IMG/VR virus record: IMGVR_UViG_3300029258_004337
Span: 110,679-174,678 of that record
DNA from: a virus
Length of the DNA stretch: 64,000 bases
Strand: one strand, 5' to 3'
Shown here: positions 7,607 through 15,406 of the stretch, piece after piece
Position numbering within the stretch: the stretch's first letter is position 1
How the letters are laid out: each line of letters opens with the position of its first letter
Position numbers and translations under genes: made by a program
The notes under the pieces: generated by a model
Told to the model about the DNA's origin: nothing
Databases searched by the model: none
The model's input: only the letters and a program-made list of their open reading frames with translations

Positions 7607-7806
7607 AGGATCCCCCAGGTGTGGGTTGCGGTGGGCTCGGTCTTGATCTGCTCGGAGATCGGCATCCCCTTGGGCCAGCACTTCGCTCGCACTGGGACGG
7701 TGAAGCCGATCTTCTCGTCGTGGAGGTGCTCGACCTCGGTGTGTCCGAGGTCGGACCCATTCTCGTGGGCCCACTTCTTGATGGCTTCGAGCTGCGGGGC
7801 GGTCAT
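7603..7806 (-). CDS. Hypothetical small protein
   Basis: A 67-residue protein (MTAPQLEAIKKWAHENGSDL...). ATG 7806 overlaps the previous stop (ATGA). No motif recognised. Confidence 0.5.
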   Translation of the reverse strand: MTAPQLEAIKKWAHENGSDLGHTEVEHLHDEKIGFTVPVRAKCWPKGMPISEQIKTEPTATHTWGIL

Positions 7807-8237
7807 GGGCTCTCCGGGGCCACGCGGGTGAAGAGCGCGACGTCCTCGACCTTGACGACGTCGCTGGACTCGATGCTGGACTCGATGCCCGTCACCACCA
7901 TCGTCTCCGGGTCGATGCCGTGCTCCTCGAAGGCGCGGTCCAGGGCGGCATCGAGCGCGCGGTCGTAGGCGTTCAGGCCTTCCTCGTCGCGCGCGTCCGG
8001 GTCGGGGAGGTCCTCGGCCTTGACGGTGGCCTGGAGCTTGTACTTCCAGCCGGGTCCGTACTGGGGCGTGTCCGGCATCGGGTCGAGGGCCTCCTTCCTG
8101 GTGCACTCGGGCCCGAAGCGGAGGCACACGATCTTGCCGGCGTCGGCGCTGTCCAGCGCGACGTTCTGGTAGATGGCCCAGGTGCCGCCTCGCTCCTTGA
8201 TGGTGCGGACGGTCTCGGCCTCGAGGGTGATGTTCAT
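7803..8237 (-). CDS. Hypothetical protein
   Basis: A 144-residue acidic protein with a C-terminal stretch rich in Ser, Glu and Val (TGIESSIESSDVVKVEDV). The middle has a helical segment of Asp/Ala/Leu. ATG 8237 has GGAGA upstream and overlaps the stop before it. Unknown function. Confidence 0.55.
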   Translation of the reverse strand: MNITLEAETVRTIKERGGTWAIYQNVALDSADAGKIVCLRFGPECTRKEALDPMPDTPQYGPGWKYKLQATVKAEDLPDPDARDEEGLNAYDRALDAALDRAFEEHGIDPETMVVTGIESSIESSDVVKVEDVALFTRVAPESP

Positions 8238-8878
8238 CGGGGGATCTCCAGCCCGTGCTTGCGGGCGTAGCGGGCGGCCGGAGCCAGCCCTGTGTCGGTG
8301 AAGCGGCCGATGAGCCGCCAGGCGTAGCAGTAGGCATCCCACATCTCGTCAGGCCAGTCCTCATCGTTGGAGACCAGCAGGCCTCGGTCGTAGGAGAGAT
8401 TCCTGAATCCGGGGTTCTCGTGCGGGAGGTCCAGCTTCTCGTGCACGAGTCTCCACGCCGCAGCGCGCGCCCGGAAGTCCTGTAGGCAGTCGACCGGGTA
8501 CTCGAGGTAGGTGCACTTCTTGTCGGAGTGAGGGCAGCCCCCGGGGTCTGCAGGCTTTGCCCCAACACTCCCGCCACGTACCCACGCCTCCCGGGCCCGG
8601 GAGGCCGCGAACCAACGAGAGAAGGACAGCAGAGCGCGGCCCAGATCGGGGTCCAGCGGCTTCCATCCGGAAGTGTCCCGGGTCCATGTGAGGGGGCTGC
8701 GGTTACCGTGAGCAGTCCACCGAAGGCGGAAGACTGGACGCTCTCGCAGGTTCCCGAGCGCCCACGTGTAGTGGGCGGCGTCGGGACGACACGATTCGCC
8801 CCAGCGGGCAGGGTCTTCCATGACGCGCAGGGTCTTCTCGTTGGAGTACAGACGGCCAGGAGAGGTGTCTATGCCCAT
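8234..8878 (-). CDS. Hypothetical protein with Cys-containing segment
   Basis: A 214-residue protein, Trp- and Arg-rich, with Cys-Pro-His-Ser-Asp-Lys-Lys-Cys in the middle and a helical C-terminus. ATG 8878 has GGAGG about 10 bases upstream and forms TGATG with the previous gene. No family recognised. Confidence 0.55.
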   Translation of the reverse strand: MGIDTSPGRLYSNEKTLRVMEDPARWGESCRPDAAHYTWALGNLRERPVFRLRWTAHGNRSPLTWTRDTSGWKPLDPDLGRALLSFSRWFAASRAREAWVRGGSVGAKPADPGGCPHSDKKCTYLEYPVDCLQDFRARAAAWRLVHEKLDLPHENPGFRNLSYDRGLLVSNDEDWPDEMWDAYCYAWRLIGRFTDTGLAPAARYARKHGLEIPR

Positions 8879-9393
8879 CAGTACAGGTCCTCCGAGTAGA
8901 GCTGCTCGGCACCGCCACGGCGGTGCACCTCGTCCCAGTTGAGCTGGTCGGCGGCCTTGGCGATCTGGAAGCCCTCGACCCGGTCGACCCAGCGGTTGTC
9001 GCTGGTGAGGAAGCCCTGCTTCTCGATCTTGCGGAAGTCGGGCCAGCTCGCGTCGCCCACCAGGTAGCCGGTGGCCGGGTAGATGGAGCTGTGGCGGTGG
9101 CCAGCCACGACGACGCCGTTGGGGACGTTCACCGGCTGGTGCGCGACCGTGGTCGCCGTCGGGTACCAGTTCGCCGCGCACAGGATGTAGGGCGGGTCGG
9201 GGTCTCCCTCCTCCTCGATCCAGCGCTCTTCGAGGCGTTCGCGCAGGGTCAGCGCGGCGTCGCCGGCGAGGGACAGGGGGAAGGAGGAGGCGACGTCCTC
9301 GAGGAACTCGTCTCGGTGCTCTTCAGGCAGGTCCTCGGCGACGTCGACGAGGGCGTCGGCCAGGCGGTCGATCTTCTTGGTGGTGGTGGTCAC
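8878..9393 (-). CDS. Hypothetical protein with a conserved phage-type C-terminal motif
   Basis: A 171-residue protein. The N-terminal 65 residues are helical. The C-terminal half reads VVVAGHRHSSIY, then IEKQGFLTSDNRWVDRVEG and FQIAKAADQL. The pattern G-x-R-H, Q-G-F-x-T, R-(F/W)-V-x-R-x-E-A/G, I-A-x-x-A-x-Q is one I know from short phage proteins of undefined function. GTG 9393 follows GAGGAG and overlaps the previous stop. Confidence 0.6.
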   Translation of the reverse strand: MTTTTKKIDRLADALVDVAEDLPEEHRDEFLEDVASSFPLSLAGDAALTLRERLEERWIEEEGDPDPPYILCAANWYPTATTVAHQPVNVPNGVVVAGHRHSSIYPATGYLVGDASWPDFRKIEKQGFLTSDNRWVDRVEGFQIAKAADQLNWDEVHRRGGAEQLYSEDLY

Positions 9394-9986
9394 GGGAGGT
9401 TCTCCTCGGCAGCGATGCGCGCCGCCTCTGTGTTGGGGTCGAGCAGTTGGGTGAGCTCGGCGTGCAGGTCCCGCACCTTCCGGGCGGTCGATGCGTTGAC
9501 CTGGTCCTTCTTGATCTGCAGGGCGGGGTGCCGGGCCGTGGATCCCAGGCGTCGAGCGAGCTCGGCCTTGCTCCACCCCCGCTTCAGCAGGTCGCGGAGC
9601 AGCCGCCACGTAGGCGCTGCGTCGATGCGGTCGCCGTCCAGGGGCTCCCGCTTCGTCGGGACAGCGAGGATGGCCTCGCTCGTCTCCTTGCGGCACTGGG
9701 TCTGGGTGCCTCCGCTGATCTTCTGCAGCGTGGAGTCTGCAACCCCGCACTGCGCGTGCACCCACCGGCGTCCGATGCCGAGCTTCGACAGCTTCAGCAG
9801 GTGGGTGCGCGCGGGGCCGGCGTCGACGAGCGGGTTGCCTCCGTGCCAGATCCGCTTCTTCATCATCGTGTGGTAGTAGGCGGTGTTTGCAGCCCTGCAA
9901 CTGTCGCAGCGACAGCCGCGGACGTACCTCGCCCGCGTGCCGTGCTCGAAGTGGCAGTCCGCGAGGCTGTCGTGTCGTGGGCTCAC
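9390..9986 (-). CDS. Cys-rich helix-turn-helix DNA-binding protein
   Basis: A 198-residue protein. Residues ~14-35 carry the HGTRARYVRGCRCDSCRAAN signature (His, then Cys-x-Cys-x2-Cys), common in actinobacterial phage and host regulators. It is followed by a first helix-turn-helix (VHAQCGVADSTLQKISGGTQ) and a second (GWSKAELARRLGSTARHPALQ) typical of XRE-like DNA binding. GTG 9986 has GGAGA upstream and overlaps the previous stop; a longer start at 10022 is less likely. It is probably a phage transcription regulator with unknown targets. Confidence 0.7.
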   Translation of the reverse strand: MSPRHDSLADCHFEHGTRARYVRGCRCDSCRAANTAYYHTMMKKRIWHGGNPLVDAGPARTHLLKLSKLGIGRRWVHAQCGVADSTLQKISGGTQTQCRKETSEAILAVPTKREPLDGDRIDAAPTWRLLRDLLKRGWSKAELARRLGSTARHPALQIKKDQVNASTARKVRDLHAELTQLLDPNTEAARIAAEENLP

Positions 9987-10465
9987 GGCGTCTCCGGCTT
10001 CTGCGGCACCCTCCCGCACCACGGGCAGCGCCTGATGTGAACGAAGCGACCCTCGACAGGGTCGTCCGCGTGGCGCAAGACCCAGATGCGGGCAGTGCCG
10101 CTCCAGACCTCAACAGGGATGCGCTCGACGATGACGCCGCGGTCGGCGATGGCTCGCTTCATCTCGCGGCAGCAGTAGCCTCGAGCGGCGTCCCCCTGCT
10201 TCCGCCGCTCCCGGCTGACGGCCTTCGTGCCCGTCAGCCCCCACTTCAGCGCGTGGTAGGTGCACGGCACGAAGCCGTCAGCGATGGCGTACCTCGGATC
10301 CAGCAGCTTGCGTACCCGGTACACCTTGCCGGTAGTGACTCCCGGCACGCGCATGACGAGGTCGAACGCCGCCTGGTCTGCGATGAACTGCGCGCGGCAG
10401 CAGGGAGGGAAGCCGTGCTTGGCCCCCTCCTGCCACTCCCGTCTCGCAGACTCACGAAGTCCCAT
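9983..10465 (-). CDS. Hypothetical Cys-rich protein
   Basis: A 160-residue basic protein with Cys pairs at PPCCRAQ, GYCCREM and C-terminal CPWCG, possibly binding zinc. ATG 10465 is preceded by GGAGG six bases upstream; it overlaps the end of the preceding gene by 14 bases. Function unknown. Confidence 0.55.
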   Translation of the reverse strand: MGLRESARREWQEGAKHGFPPCCRAQFIADQAAFDLVMRVPGVTTGKVYRVRKLLDPRYAIADGFVPCTYHALKWGLTGTKAVSRERRKQGDAARGYCCREMKRAIADRGVIVERIPVEVWSGTARIWVLRHADDPVEGRFVHIRRCPWCGRVPQKPETP

Positions 10466-10709
10466 GCACCACCTCCACCTTGACCTTCTTGGGGTAGCCT
10501 CGCATCGCCCGCCAGGGTCCTCCGGCGAAAGGGAGGCGTCCCCGATCGGTCCACGGGTACTGCCCCCACTGGATGTGCATCCCACCGCGCTTGGTGGCTG
10601 CCCGCTCGAGGTCGGGGGCCGACATCCCAGCCGCGAGCAAGAAGTCGAGCCCATGCACGAACCCGTTGACGTCTACGTCGAGCGAGCGGTACGCCTCCAG
10701 GGGCGTCAT
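10452..10709 (-). CDS. Hypothetical protein
   Basis: An 85-residue protein, MTPLEAYRSLDVDVNGFVHG at the N-terminus, with a basic, strand-rich C-terminus (KKVKVEVVHGTS). ATG 10709 overlaps the previous stop. Not recognised. Confidence 0.5.
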   Translation of the reverse strand: MTPLEAYRSLDVDVNGFVHGLDFLLAAGMSAPDLERAATKRGGMHIQWGQYPWTDRGRLPFAGGPWRAMRGYPKKVKVEVVHGTS

Positions 10710-11107
10710 GACAGGGCCCGCGCGACGCGCTCCAGCGCCTTGGCGTGATGCCACCCTGACGCCTCCCACCCGAGCCTCTCGGTGAAGACGAGGAGCGGGC
10801 GCCAGCTGTGGACGATGTTGCCTTCGCCGTCGATGGCGTGGGCCGTCCACAGGTCGTGCTTCAGCGAGACAGGGCGCACCTCCATCCTGGCGTGGATGAT
10901 GTGGCCCTCCCTCTGGACGCCGAACGGGTAGGGCACGTAGACCCTCATGCCCGGCACCAGGTCCTTGCTGCGCGTGAGGGGCCGGCACTCGCTGGCGGGC
11001 TTGTCTTCGCACGCCTTCAGGCAGAACGTACCGACGGCCTGCTCCGTGATGAACTCGTCGTCGGGCCAGGGGTCGCCGCCGCAGCGGGTGTGGACGTGGT
11101 CGCTCAT
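10706..11107 (-). CDS. Hypothetical protein
   Basis: A 133-residue protein with three Cys in the first 45 residues and a strand-rich middle (GMRVYVPYPFGVQREGHIIH). ATG 11107 follows GAGGAG; the spacing TGACCATG leaves 2 bases to the upstream stop. No domain recognised. Confidence 0.5.
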   Translation of the reverse strand: MSDHVHTRCGGDPWPDDEFITEQAVGTFCLKACEDKPASECRPLTRSKDLVPGMRVYVPYPFGVQREGHIIHARMEVRPVSLKHDLWTAHAIDGEGNIVHSWRPLLVFTERLGWEASGWHHAKALERVARALS

Positions 11108-11109
11108 GG

Positions 11110-11928
11110 TCAGGACTCCTCGGTGGAGGTGAGGTACTCGGTCAGGCGACCGTTCATGGAGATGCCCCAGCCGGTGCCGGGACGTGCGGGGCAGACCTGC
11201 TGCAGGACAGCCATCCGGCGTTCCGCCTCGCGGAAGCCATCCTCGACCCACTCCTTGGTGTTGTCGATGGCCTCATCGCCCTCGAGTGGTCCACCCATGG
11301 CGGCGACGGCGCGGTCGGCCAGGTCATCGAACAGGAGGACGAACAGCTGCTCGAACTCGGGGTACTCGGCCAGCAGCTTGGCGCGCTGAAGGGTGAGCGC
11401 TTCTCGCAGGCCCTCGGCGTCGTCGCCCTGGTGCCGGACGGTGACGCCGTAGTTGAGCGTGTGCGTGACCTTGGGCAGCATCTTGTCCATGAGACGGACG
11501 AAGCGCGCCTCGGGGACTTCCTGGGCCTCGTAGGCCTTGATGGCGTCCACCATCCAGGAGGCGACGTCGTGGAAGCGGTGCTCGATGCGCGCCAGTGCGC
11601 GAGCCTCCCGGGCGTCCTTCTCCTCCGCCGCGGCATCGTCGATGCGGTAGCTGGGCGTGTCGCCGGCGTAGCCTTCGACCAGGTCGTGCACGAGAGCGAA
11701 CCTCGTCACCTTCGGCACGTCCAGAAGCGGCAGATCCCACACCTCCGGTTCCGCGCCATTGAGCTCGATGGCGGCCGTGGTCGCCAGGAGCTGCAGCATG
11801 ACGGTGTGGTCGGAGTCGGTCTCGGGCCGGACCCCGTCGGGGTGGAAGGTGATGCGCTCGACGCGGCTGAACTGCATCGAGTAGTTGGCCAGCGCGATGA
11901 GGCCGGTGAGGAAGGGGTTGTCGTCCAT
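11110..11928 (-). CDS. HD-domain phosphohydrolase, YfbR/HDDC2-like
   Basis: A 272-residue protein with the metal site of the HD superfamily: His-41 (SDHTVML), His-81/Asp-82 (ALVHDLVEGYAGD) and Asp-148 (RLMDKML). The E-x4-G-D extension after HD is typical of 5'-deoxynucleotidases such as YfbR, which dephosphorylate deoxynucleoside monophosphates. A role in reshaping nucleotide pools fits the Nudix, dNMP kinase and ThyX-like genes elsewhere in the window. The last ~70 residues are an unrecognised extension. ATG 11928 overlaps the previous TGA by one base. Substrate not known. Confidence 0.75.
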   Translation of the reverse strand: MDDNPFLTGLIALANYSMQFSRVERITFHPDGVRPETDSDHTVMLQLLATTAAIELNGAEPEVWDLPLLDVPKVTRFALVHDLVEGYAGDTPSYRIDDAAAEEKDAREARALARIEHRFHDVASWMVDAIKAYEAQEVPEARFVRLMDKMLPKVTHTLNYGVTVRHQGDDAEGLREALTLQRAKLLAEYPEFEQLFVLLFDDLADRAVAAMGGPLEGDEAIDNTKEWVEDGFREAERRMAVLQQVCPARPGTGWGISMNGRLTEYLTSTEES

Positions 11929-12185
11929 CAGAAGTTCCCTTGGTAGCCGCCGGAGTCCCGGCGTCGAAGTTCGGTGAGGTGTTCGCGGTCGTAGGCCGCG
12001 TCGGAGTTGGCCTTGCTGAGCTGCTGCTCGAGCTGCTTGATGCGGGAGATGAGCTGGCCCCGCGACCAGTCGTCGAACCGGCCCAGGTCAGGCTTGAGCG
12101 GGCTCTCGGGTCCGGCGCCGGACGGCACGAGGTCTTCTCGCCCGACTGGGCCGTCGTCGGCAGCGAGACGGTCGTAGTCCCCCAT
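11928..12185 (-). CDS. Small coiled-coil protein
   Basis: An 85-residue acidic protein with a helix of heptad character (LISRIKQLEQQLSKANSDAA) in its second half. It has TGATG junctions with both neighbours. Function unknown. Confidence 0.5.
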   Translation of the reverse strand: MGDYDRLAADDGPVGREDLVPSGAGPESPLKPDLGRFDDWSRGQLISRIKQLEQQLSKANSDAAYDREHLTELRRRDSGGYQGNF

Positions 12186-12397
12186 CAGTCCCACCCCCGC
12201 TCGATGGCGAGCCACTCGGTGATGGTGATGGTGCCGGTGTCGCCCTCCTCCGGGATCTCGGAGCGGTCGATGACCTGGCTCAGCGGCAGCCACACCGGCT
12301 CGTCTCCGAGCTGCTCGCTGGAGATCTTGATCGAGGTGGGCCGCTCGTGCATCAGCAGGGCGTCGCAGATCTCGAAGGGTTCGTCTCGTCGTGCCAT
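12185..12397 (-). CDS. Hypothetical small protein
   Basis: A 70-residue acidic protein starting MARRDEPFEICDALLMHERP. Good GAGGAG seven bases before ATG 12397. It is preceded by a 59-base gap, the longest in this operon, in which I see no promoter. Confidence 0.55.
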   Translation of the reverse strand: MARRDEPFEICDALLMHERPTSIKISSEQLGDEPVWLPLSQVIDRSEIPEEGDTGTITITEWLAIERGWD

Positions 12398-12456
12398 CGT
12401 TCTTCTCCTCGGGTTGTGTCCCACAGAGCTCCCGCTCCGTGGGTAGGCGTAGCGGG

Positions 12457-13287
12457 TCACCAGGCGCTCTTCCGCTGCTCGCGGTAGCTGCGCCCCGCAT
12501 CGTCGGGGTCGTCCTCCCCTTCCCCGCGCTCCCAGGCGTCGAGGTGAGCGGCCGAGATGAGGTAGGAACGTCCGCCCTTCGGCCAGCGCCACGGGTCCGT
12601 CTGCTCCACCATCAGGTTCTCCGGGGTCGAGTAGTGCGCGAGCACCGTGAGGCTCACCTCGCCGCGCCGGATGACCTCGCCCTTCCGGCTGGGGTGGGCC
12701 TCCAGGAGGCAGGGCTCTGTCCAGTCCTCCCAGGGCCAGGTGATCTCGTAGGAGGTAGCCTCGCTGGCCAGGACCATGTCCTCGGCCCACGCGGTGACGT
12801 GGTCCTGCCCGTACAGGCAGTCGCAGCGGTCTTCGCGCTTCCCGTTGATGTAGACCTCGGCGTCGTAGACATCGCCGTTGCACCAGGCGGTGTAGATCTC
12901 GATCTCGGCGCGCGCGACTCCCTCCAGGTAGTTGGCCGCGTCATCCTCAACGACTGCGTCCAGGGCGTCGTCGTCGAGATGGAGAACGAGGACGCCGGCG
13001 ACGCGTGCTCCGTCCCACTGGTCGACGCTGCCGCCGGCGAGGAACCACCGGCAGCGGCCGTGCTCCTCGTAGGACAGGACGTAGGCCAGGCCGGCGTCGA
13101 ACTTGGCGCGGAGATCCTTGTTGAGGATGGTCGGGTTGCCCTCGTCGTCGGGGGGCCCGAGGCCGAGCTCCTCCGGGTCCTTGAACGAGGCGTGTCGCCG
13201 GTTGAAGGAGTAGACGATGAAGCGCCCGTCCTCGACGGGGTTCCGCTGGAAGGCGCAGTTGGTGACGTGGATGAGTGCGGCGGTCAT
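12457..13287 (-). CDS. Hypothetical protein
   Basis: A 276-residue acidic protein, Trp- and Tyr-rich, with a Cys-Asp-Cys motif in the middle (EDRCDCLYG). It looks globular with mixed strands and helices; no known motif. ATG 13287 has AAGGAG upstream and overlaps the previous stop. Confidence 0.6.
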   Translation of the reverse strand: MTAALIHVTNCAFQRNPVEDGRFIVYSFNRRHASFKDPEELGLGPPDDEGNPTILNKDLRAKFDAGLAYVLSYEEHGRCRWFLAGGSVDQWDGARVAGVLVLHLDDDALDAVVEDDAANYLEGVARAEIEIYTAWCNGDVYDAEVYINGKREDRCDCLYGQDHVTAWAEDMVLASEATSYEITWPWEDWTEPCLLEAHPSRKGEVIRRGEVSLTVLAHYSTPENLMVEQTDPWRWPKGGRSYLISAAHLDAWERGEGEDDPDDAGRSYREQRKSAW

Positions 13288-13730
13288 GGCGAGGGCTCCT
13301 TGAGGAGGGTGCGGAGGATCCGCGCAGCGCGCGGGTCGGCGTGGGCTTGGGCGACGATGTCCTTGGCGCGGCCCGTGGACTTGAGGAACTCGGCGAGCTG
13401 CCGGTACGTCCGGCTCTCTTCCTCAAAGCACTCCTGAACGAAGTTGATGGCGCAGTGAGCGGCGTCCTTCGCGTCCTCGCCCATGTCGTCGAGCTTGATG
13501 CGCTTGCCCCAGTTTCGGAAGCGGTGGACGAGGGCGTTGCCCCAGTCCCTGGCGTCGAGCTCGACGTGGAGCCCGATGCCGCAGCTGGGGTGGTAGGGAA
13601 CCCGGTTGAAGGACAGGGCCACGCGCCAGGGGCCTCGGTGCTCCCGCACCGAGTAGGGGCGGCTGTCCACCAGGAAGTAGCGGTCGGCACCCCCCTCGGG
13701 GTGGTCGAACAGGCGGAATCGTGCAGGCAT
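13284..13730 (-). CDS. Hypothetical protein
   Basis: A 148-residue protein with a strand-rich first half (FRLFDHPEGGADRYFLVDSR) and a helical second half. ATG 13730 has GGAGG six bases upstream and a TGATG junction. Not recognised. Confidence 0.55.
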   Translation of the reverse strand: MPARFRLFDHPEGGADRYFLVDSRPYSVREHRGPWRVALSFNRVPYHPSCGIGLHVELDARDWGNALVHRFRNWGKRIKLDDMGEDAKDAAHCAINFVQECFEEESRTYRQLAEFLKSTGRAKDIVAQAHADPRAARILRTLLKEPSP

Positions 13731-14059
13731 CAGTCCCCTCCAGGGTGGTCCGGGTGCTTCTTCATCGAGGCGGTGAGGTTGCGGATCCTGCGGCGCGTGG
13801 TCTCGGTGACGGCACCGGAGGCGAGCTCGGCGCGACGCGTGTACATCTCCCGCCAGGTGGAGCCGTCGGGCGGGAAGCCCGTGCTCCACTTCGCCTCGTG
13901 CACGCTGTCGACGGGGGCATCCGTGGTGTCCACGAAGGACGCCCCCACCAAGAGCTGGCCGCGGAACCGGTCGCCCACCTGCTTGACGAGGGCCGCGTTC
14001 ACGCAGGCAGTGGGGTAGGTGGCCACCGTGTCGATGACCTTCGTGTCGTTCCAGCTCAT
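13730..14059 (-). CDS. Hypothetical protein
   Basis: A 109-residue protein, MSWNDTKVIDTVATYPTACV at the N-terminus, basic helix near the C-terminus (TTRRRIRNLTASMKKH). ATG 14059 follows GGAGG closely and overlaps the previous stop. Unknown. Confidence 0.55.
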   Translation of the reverse strand: MSWNDTKVIDTVATYPTACVNAALVKQVGDRFRGQLLVGASFVDTTDAPVDSVHEAKWSTGFPPDGSTWREMYTRRAELASGAVTETTRRRIRNLTASMKKHPDHPGGD

Positions 14060-14514
14060 TCTTCCTCCGTTGCGGGGCCGAGGCGGAAGGGGTTCTCCAC
14101 GTGCTCCGCGACGCCGTCCGGCACCGGAAGCTCCTGCCCCTTCTTGAACCGCTTGGTGTCGAAGGGCGCTTCGAGGGGACCATCATCCCGCCAGCACACC
14201 CCGTGGCCCATCGAGCTCATCATCGCGCCGTGCGCCCATGCGGCGGGGTCTCGCTCGGCCTTGTGCAGGACGTAGAAGGGCGCCACGCCCCAGGCGTTCG
14301 TGTAGCTCTGGTAGACCTGGCCGGCGGTGATGAGCGCCTCCTCCCACGCCTCGCCGTTGCTGGGCGGGTCGTCGACGGTGGTCATCCAGTCCTGCCGCGC
14401 CCCCGCCGCCTGGTCGTCGGCGTCGAAGGCGTCGTCGGTGTCGTCGTGGGCGTCGGCCATCCAGCACACGTAGAGCGTGCGGGCCATGGCGACGCAGAGT
14501 TGGGTGTCGTTCAT
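14056..14514 (-). CDS. Hypothetical protein
   Basis: A 152-residue acidic protein with a helical N-terminal half (MNDTQLCVAMARTLYVCWMADA) and a DDTDDAFDADD run. ATG 14514 follows GGAGGA and overlaps the previous stop. No family recognised. Confidence 0.55.
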   Translation of the reverse strand: MNDTQLCVAMARTLYVCWMADAHDDTDDAFDADDQAAGARQDWMTTVDDPPSNGEAWEEALITAGQVYQSYTNAWGVAPFYVLHKAERDPAAWAHGAMMSSMGHGVCWRDDGPLEAPFDTKRFKKGQELPVPDGVAEHVENPFRLGPATEEE

Positions 14515-15251
14515 GCTTCCTCCGCCGAGACCTTCGGCGTGCCGGGCTCGTGGACGATGTGGTCGGGGTCGATGTCGGGGTCGACCTCGTGCAGGAGGCC
14601 GGTGACGTAGCGGGCGATGTCCTCGTCCTCGAGGTCTTCGTCCGCCCACCGGACGAGGGCGCGGTCCTGCACGCCCGCGACCGTGCGGGTGATGACGCCG
14701 GCGACGGTGGTCAGCGGCGCCGTGTAGCCGCGGCGGTAGAACTTCAGGAGGCGCAGCATGGAGCCGCCGGCGTCCTCGTGGCGCTTGGGCGCGAGGTACA
14801 CCAGCCGCTTGGCCGCGAGGTCGGCGTAGAAGTCGGAGTGGCACAGCGAGAACCAGGCCCCCTTCCCGCCGTTGGCCTTCTCCGCCCACCACAGGGCCGA
14901 GCACGCGATGGTGAAGTCGAACTCGGCCAGGCAGGCTGCCGCGCTGTCGTAGGTCCATCGATGGATGACCTGCACGGCCGGGCGGAAGCGGGTGATGGTG
15001 TAGGCGTTGTCGGTCTTCACCACCTTCTTCTTGCTGCTGCCCTGCAGCTGGCCCGCGACGACGCCGGCCACGTGGATGTCCTTGACGATCAGGTCGATGT
15101 CGTTGATGACCTCGCCGGCGACGACGGAGCGGATGAAGCCGCCGGTGAGGAACACCTCTTCTGGGTAGGCCTTGAGGACGTCGACGACCTCGGAAGGAAG
15201 GCGGCGGGTGATGCGCAGGACGTCGTAGTCCTGAAGGGCGTGGTCGAACAT
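14511..15251 (-). CDS. Nucleotidyltransferase, CCA-adding/poly(A)-polymerase head-like
   Basis: A 246-residue protein. LTGGFIRSVVAG (35-46) followed by INDIDLIV (49-56) matches G-G-x-x-R-x5-G...D-x-D of the class II nucleotidyltransferase head domain, with Asp-51 and Asp-53 as likely metal ligands. FDFTIACSA (111-119) supplies the third acidic strand and SMLRLLKFYRRGY (164-176) resembles the R-x-x-R-x2-K-F neck motif. It lacks the long tRNA-binding tail of CCA enzymes. It may modify tRNA, RNA or a nucleotide. First gene of the long minus operon, ATG 15251, 42 bases from the CGCATAAG element. Confidence 0.7.
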   Translation of the reverse strand: MFDHALQDYDVLRITRRLPSEVVDVLKAYPEEVFLTGGFIRSVVAGEVINDIDLIVKDIHVAGVVAGQLQGSSKKKVVKTDNAYTITRFRPAVQVIHRWTYDSAAACLAEFDFTIACSALWWAEKANGGKGAWFSLCHSDFYADLAAKRLVYLAPKRHEDAGGSMLRLLKFYRRGYTAPLTTVAGVITRTVAGVQDRALVRWADEDLEDEDIARYVTGLLHEVDPDIDPDHIVHEPGTPKVSAEEA

Positions 15252-15282
15252 GAGGGCTCCGGGAATGTGCTGAAGGCTCGCT

Positions 15283-15301
15283 GCCTCCAAGTCCTTATGC
15301 G
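15283..15301 (-). promoter_or_regulatory. Conserved CGCATAAG element, copy 2
   Basis: Exact 19-base match to the copy at 2064-2082. It is the only such element upstream of the 12.4-kb minus operon (15251 to 2801), so it probably drives all of it. Confidence 0.7.
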
Positions 15302-15406
15302 ACGTCTGCGGGCATTCCTACGCGCGTGGCAACGACCCCTCCTCGACTGATTCGTGGCTCAGTACCGGGTGAGGTTAGGGGAGCAGGAGCCCTCCAGGAG
15401 CCTTCC

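Noticed and set aside
12391-13437. Plus-strand open frame of 348 codons
   Set aside because: Antisense to three well-coupled minus genes with ribosome-binding sites.
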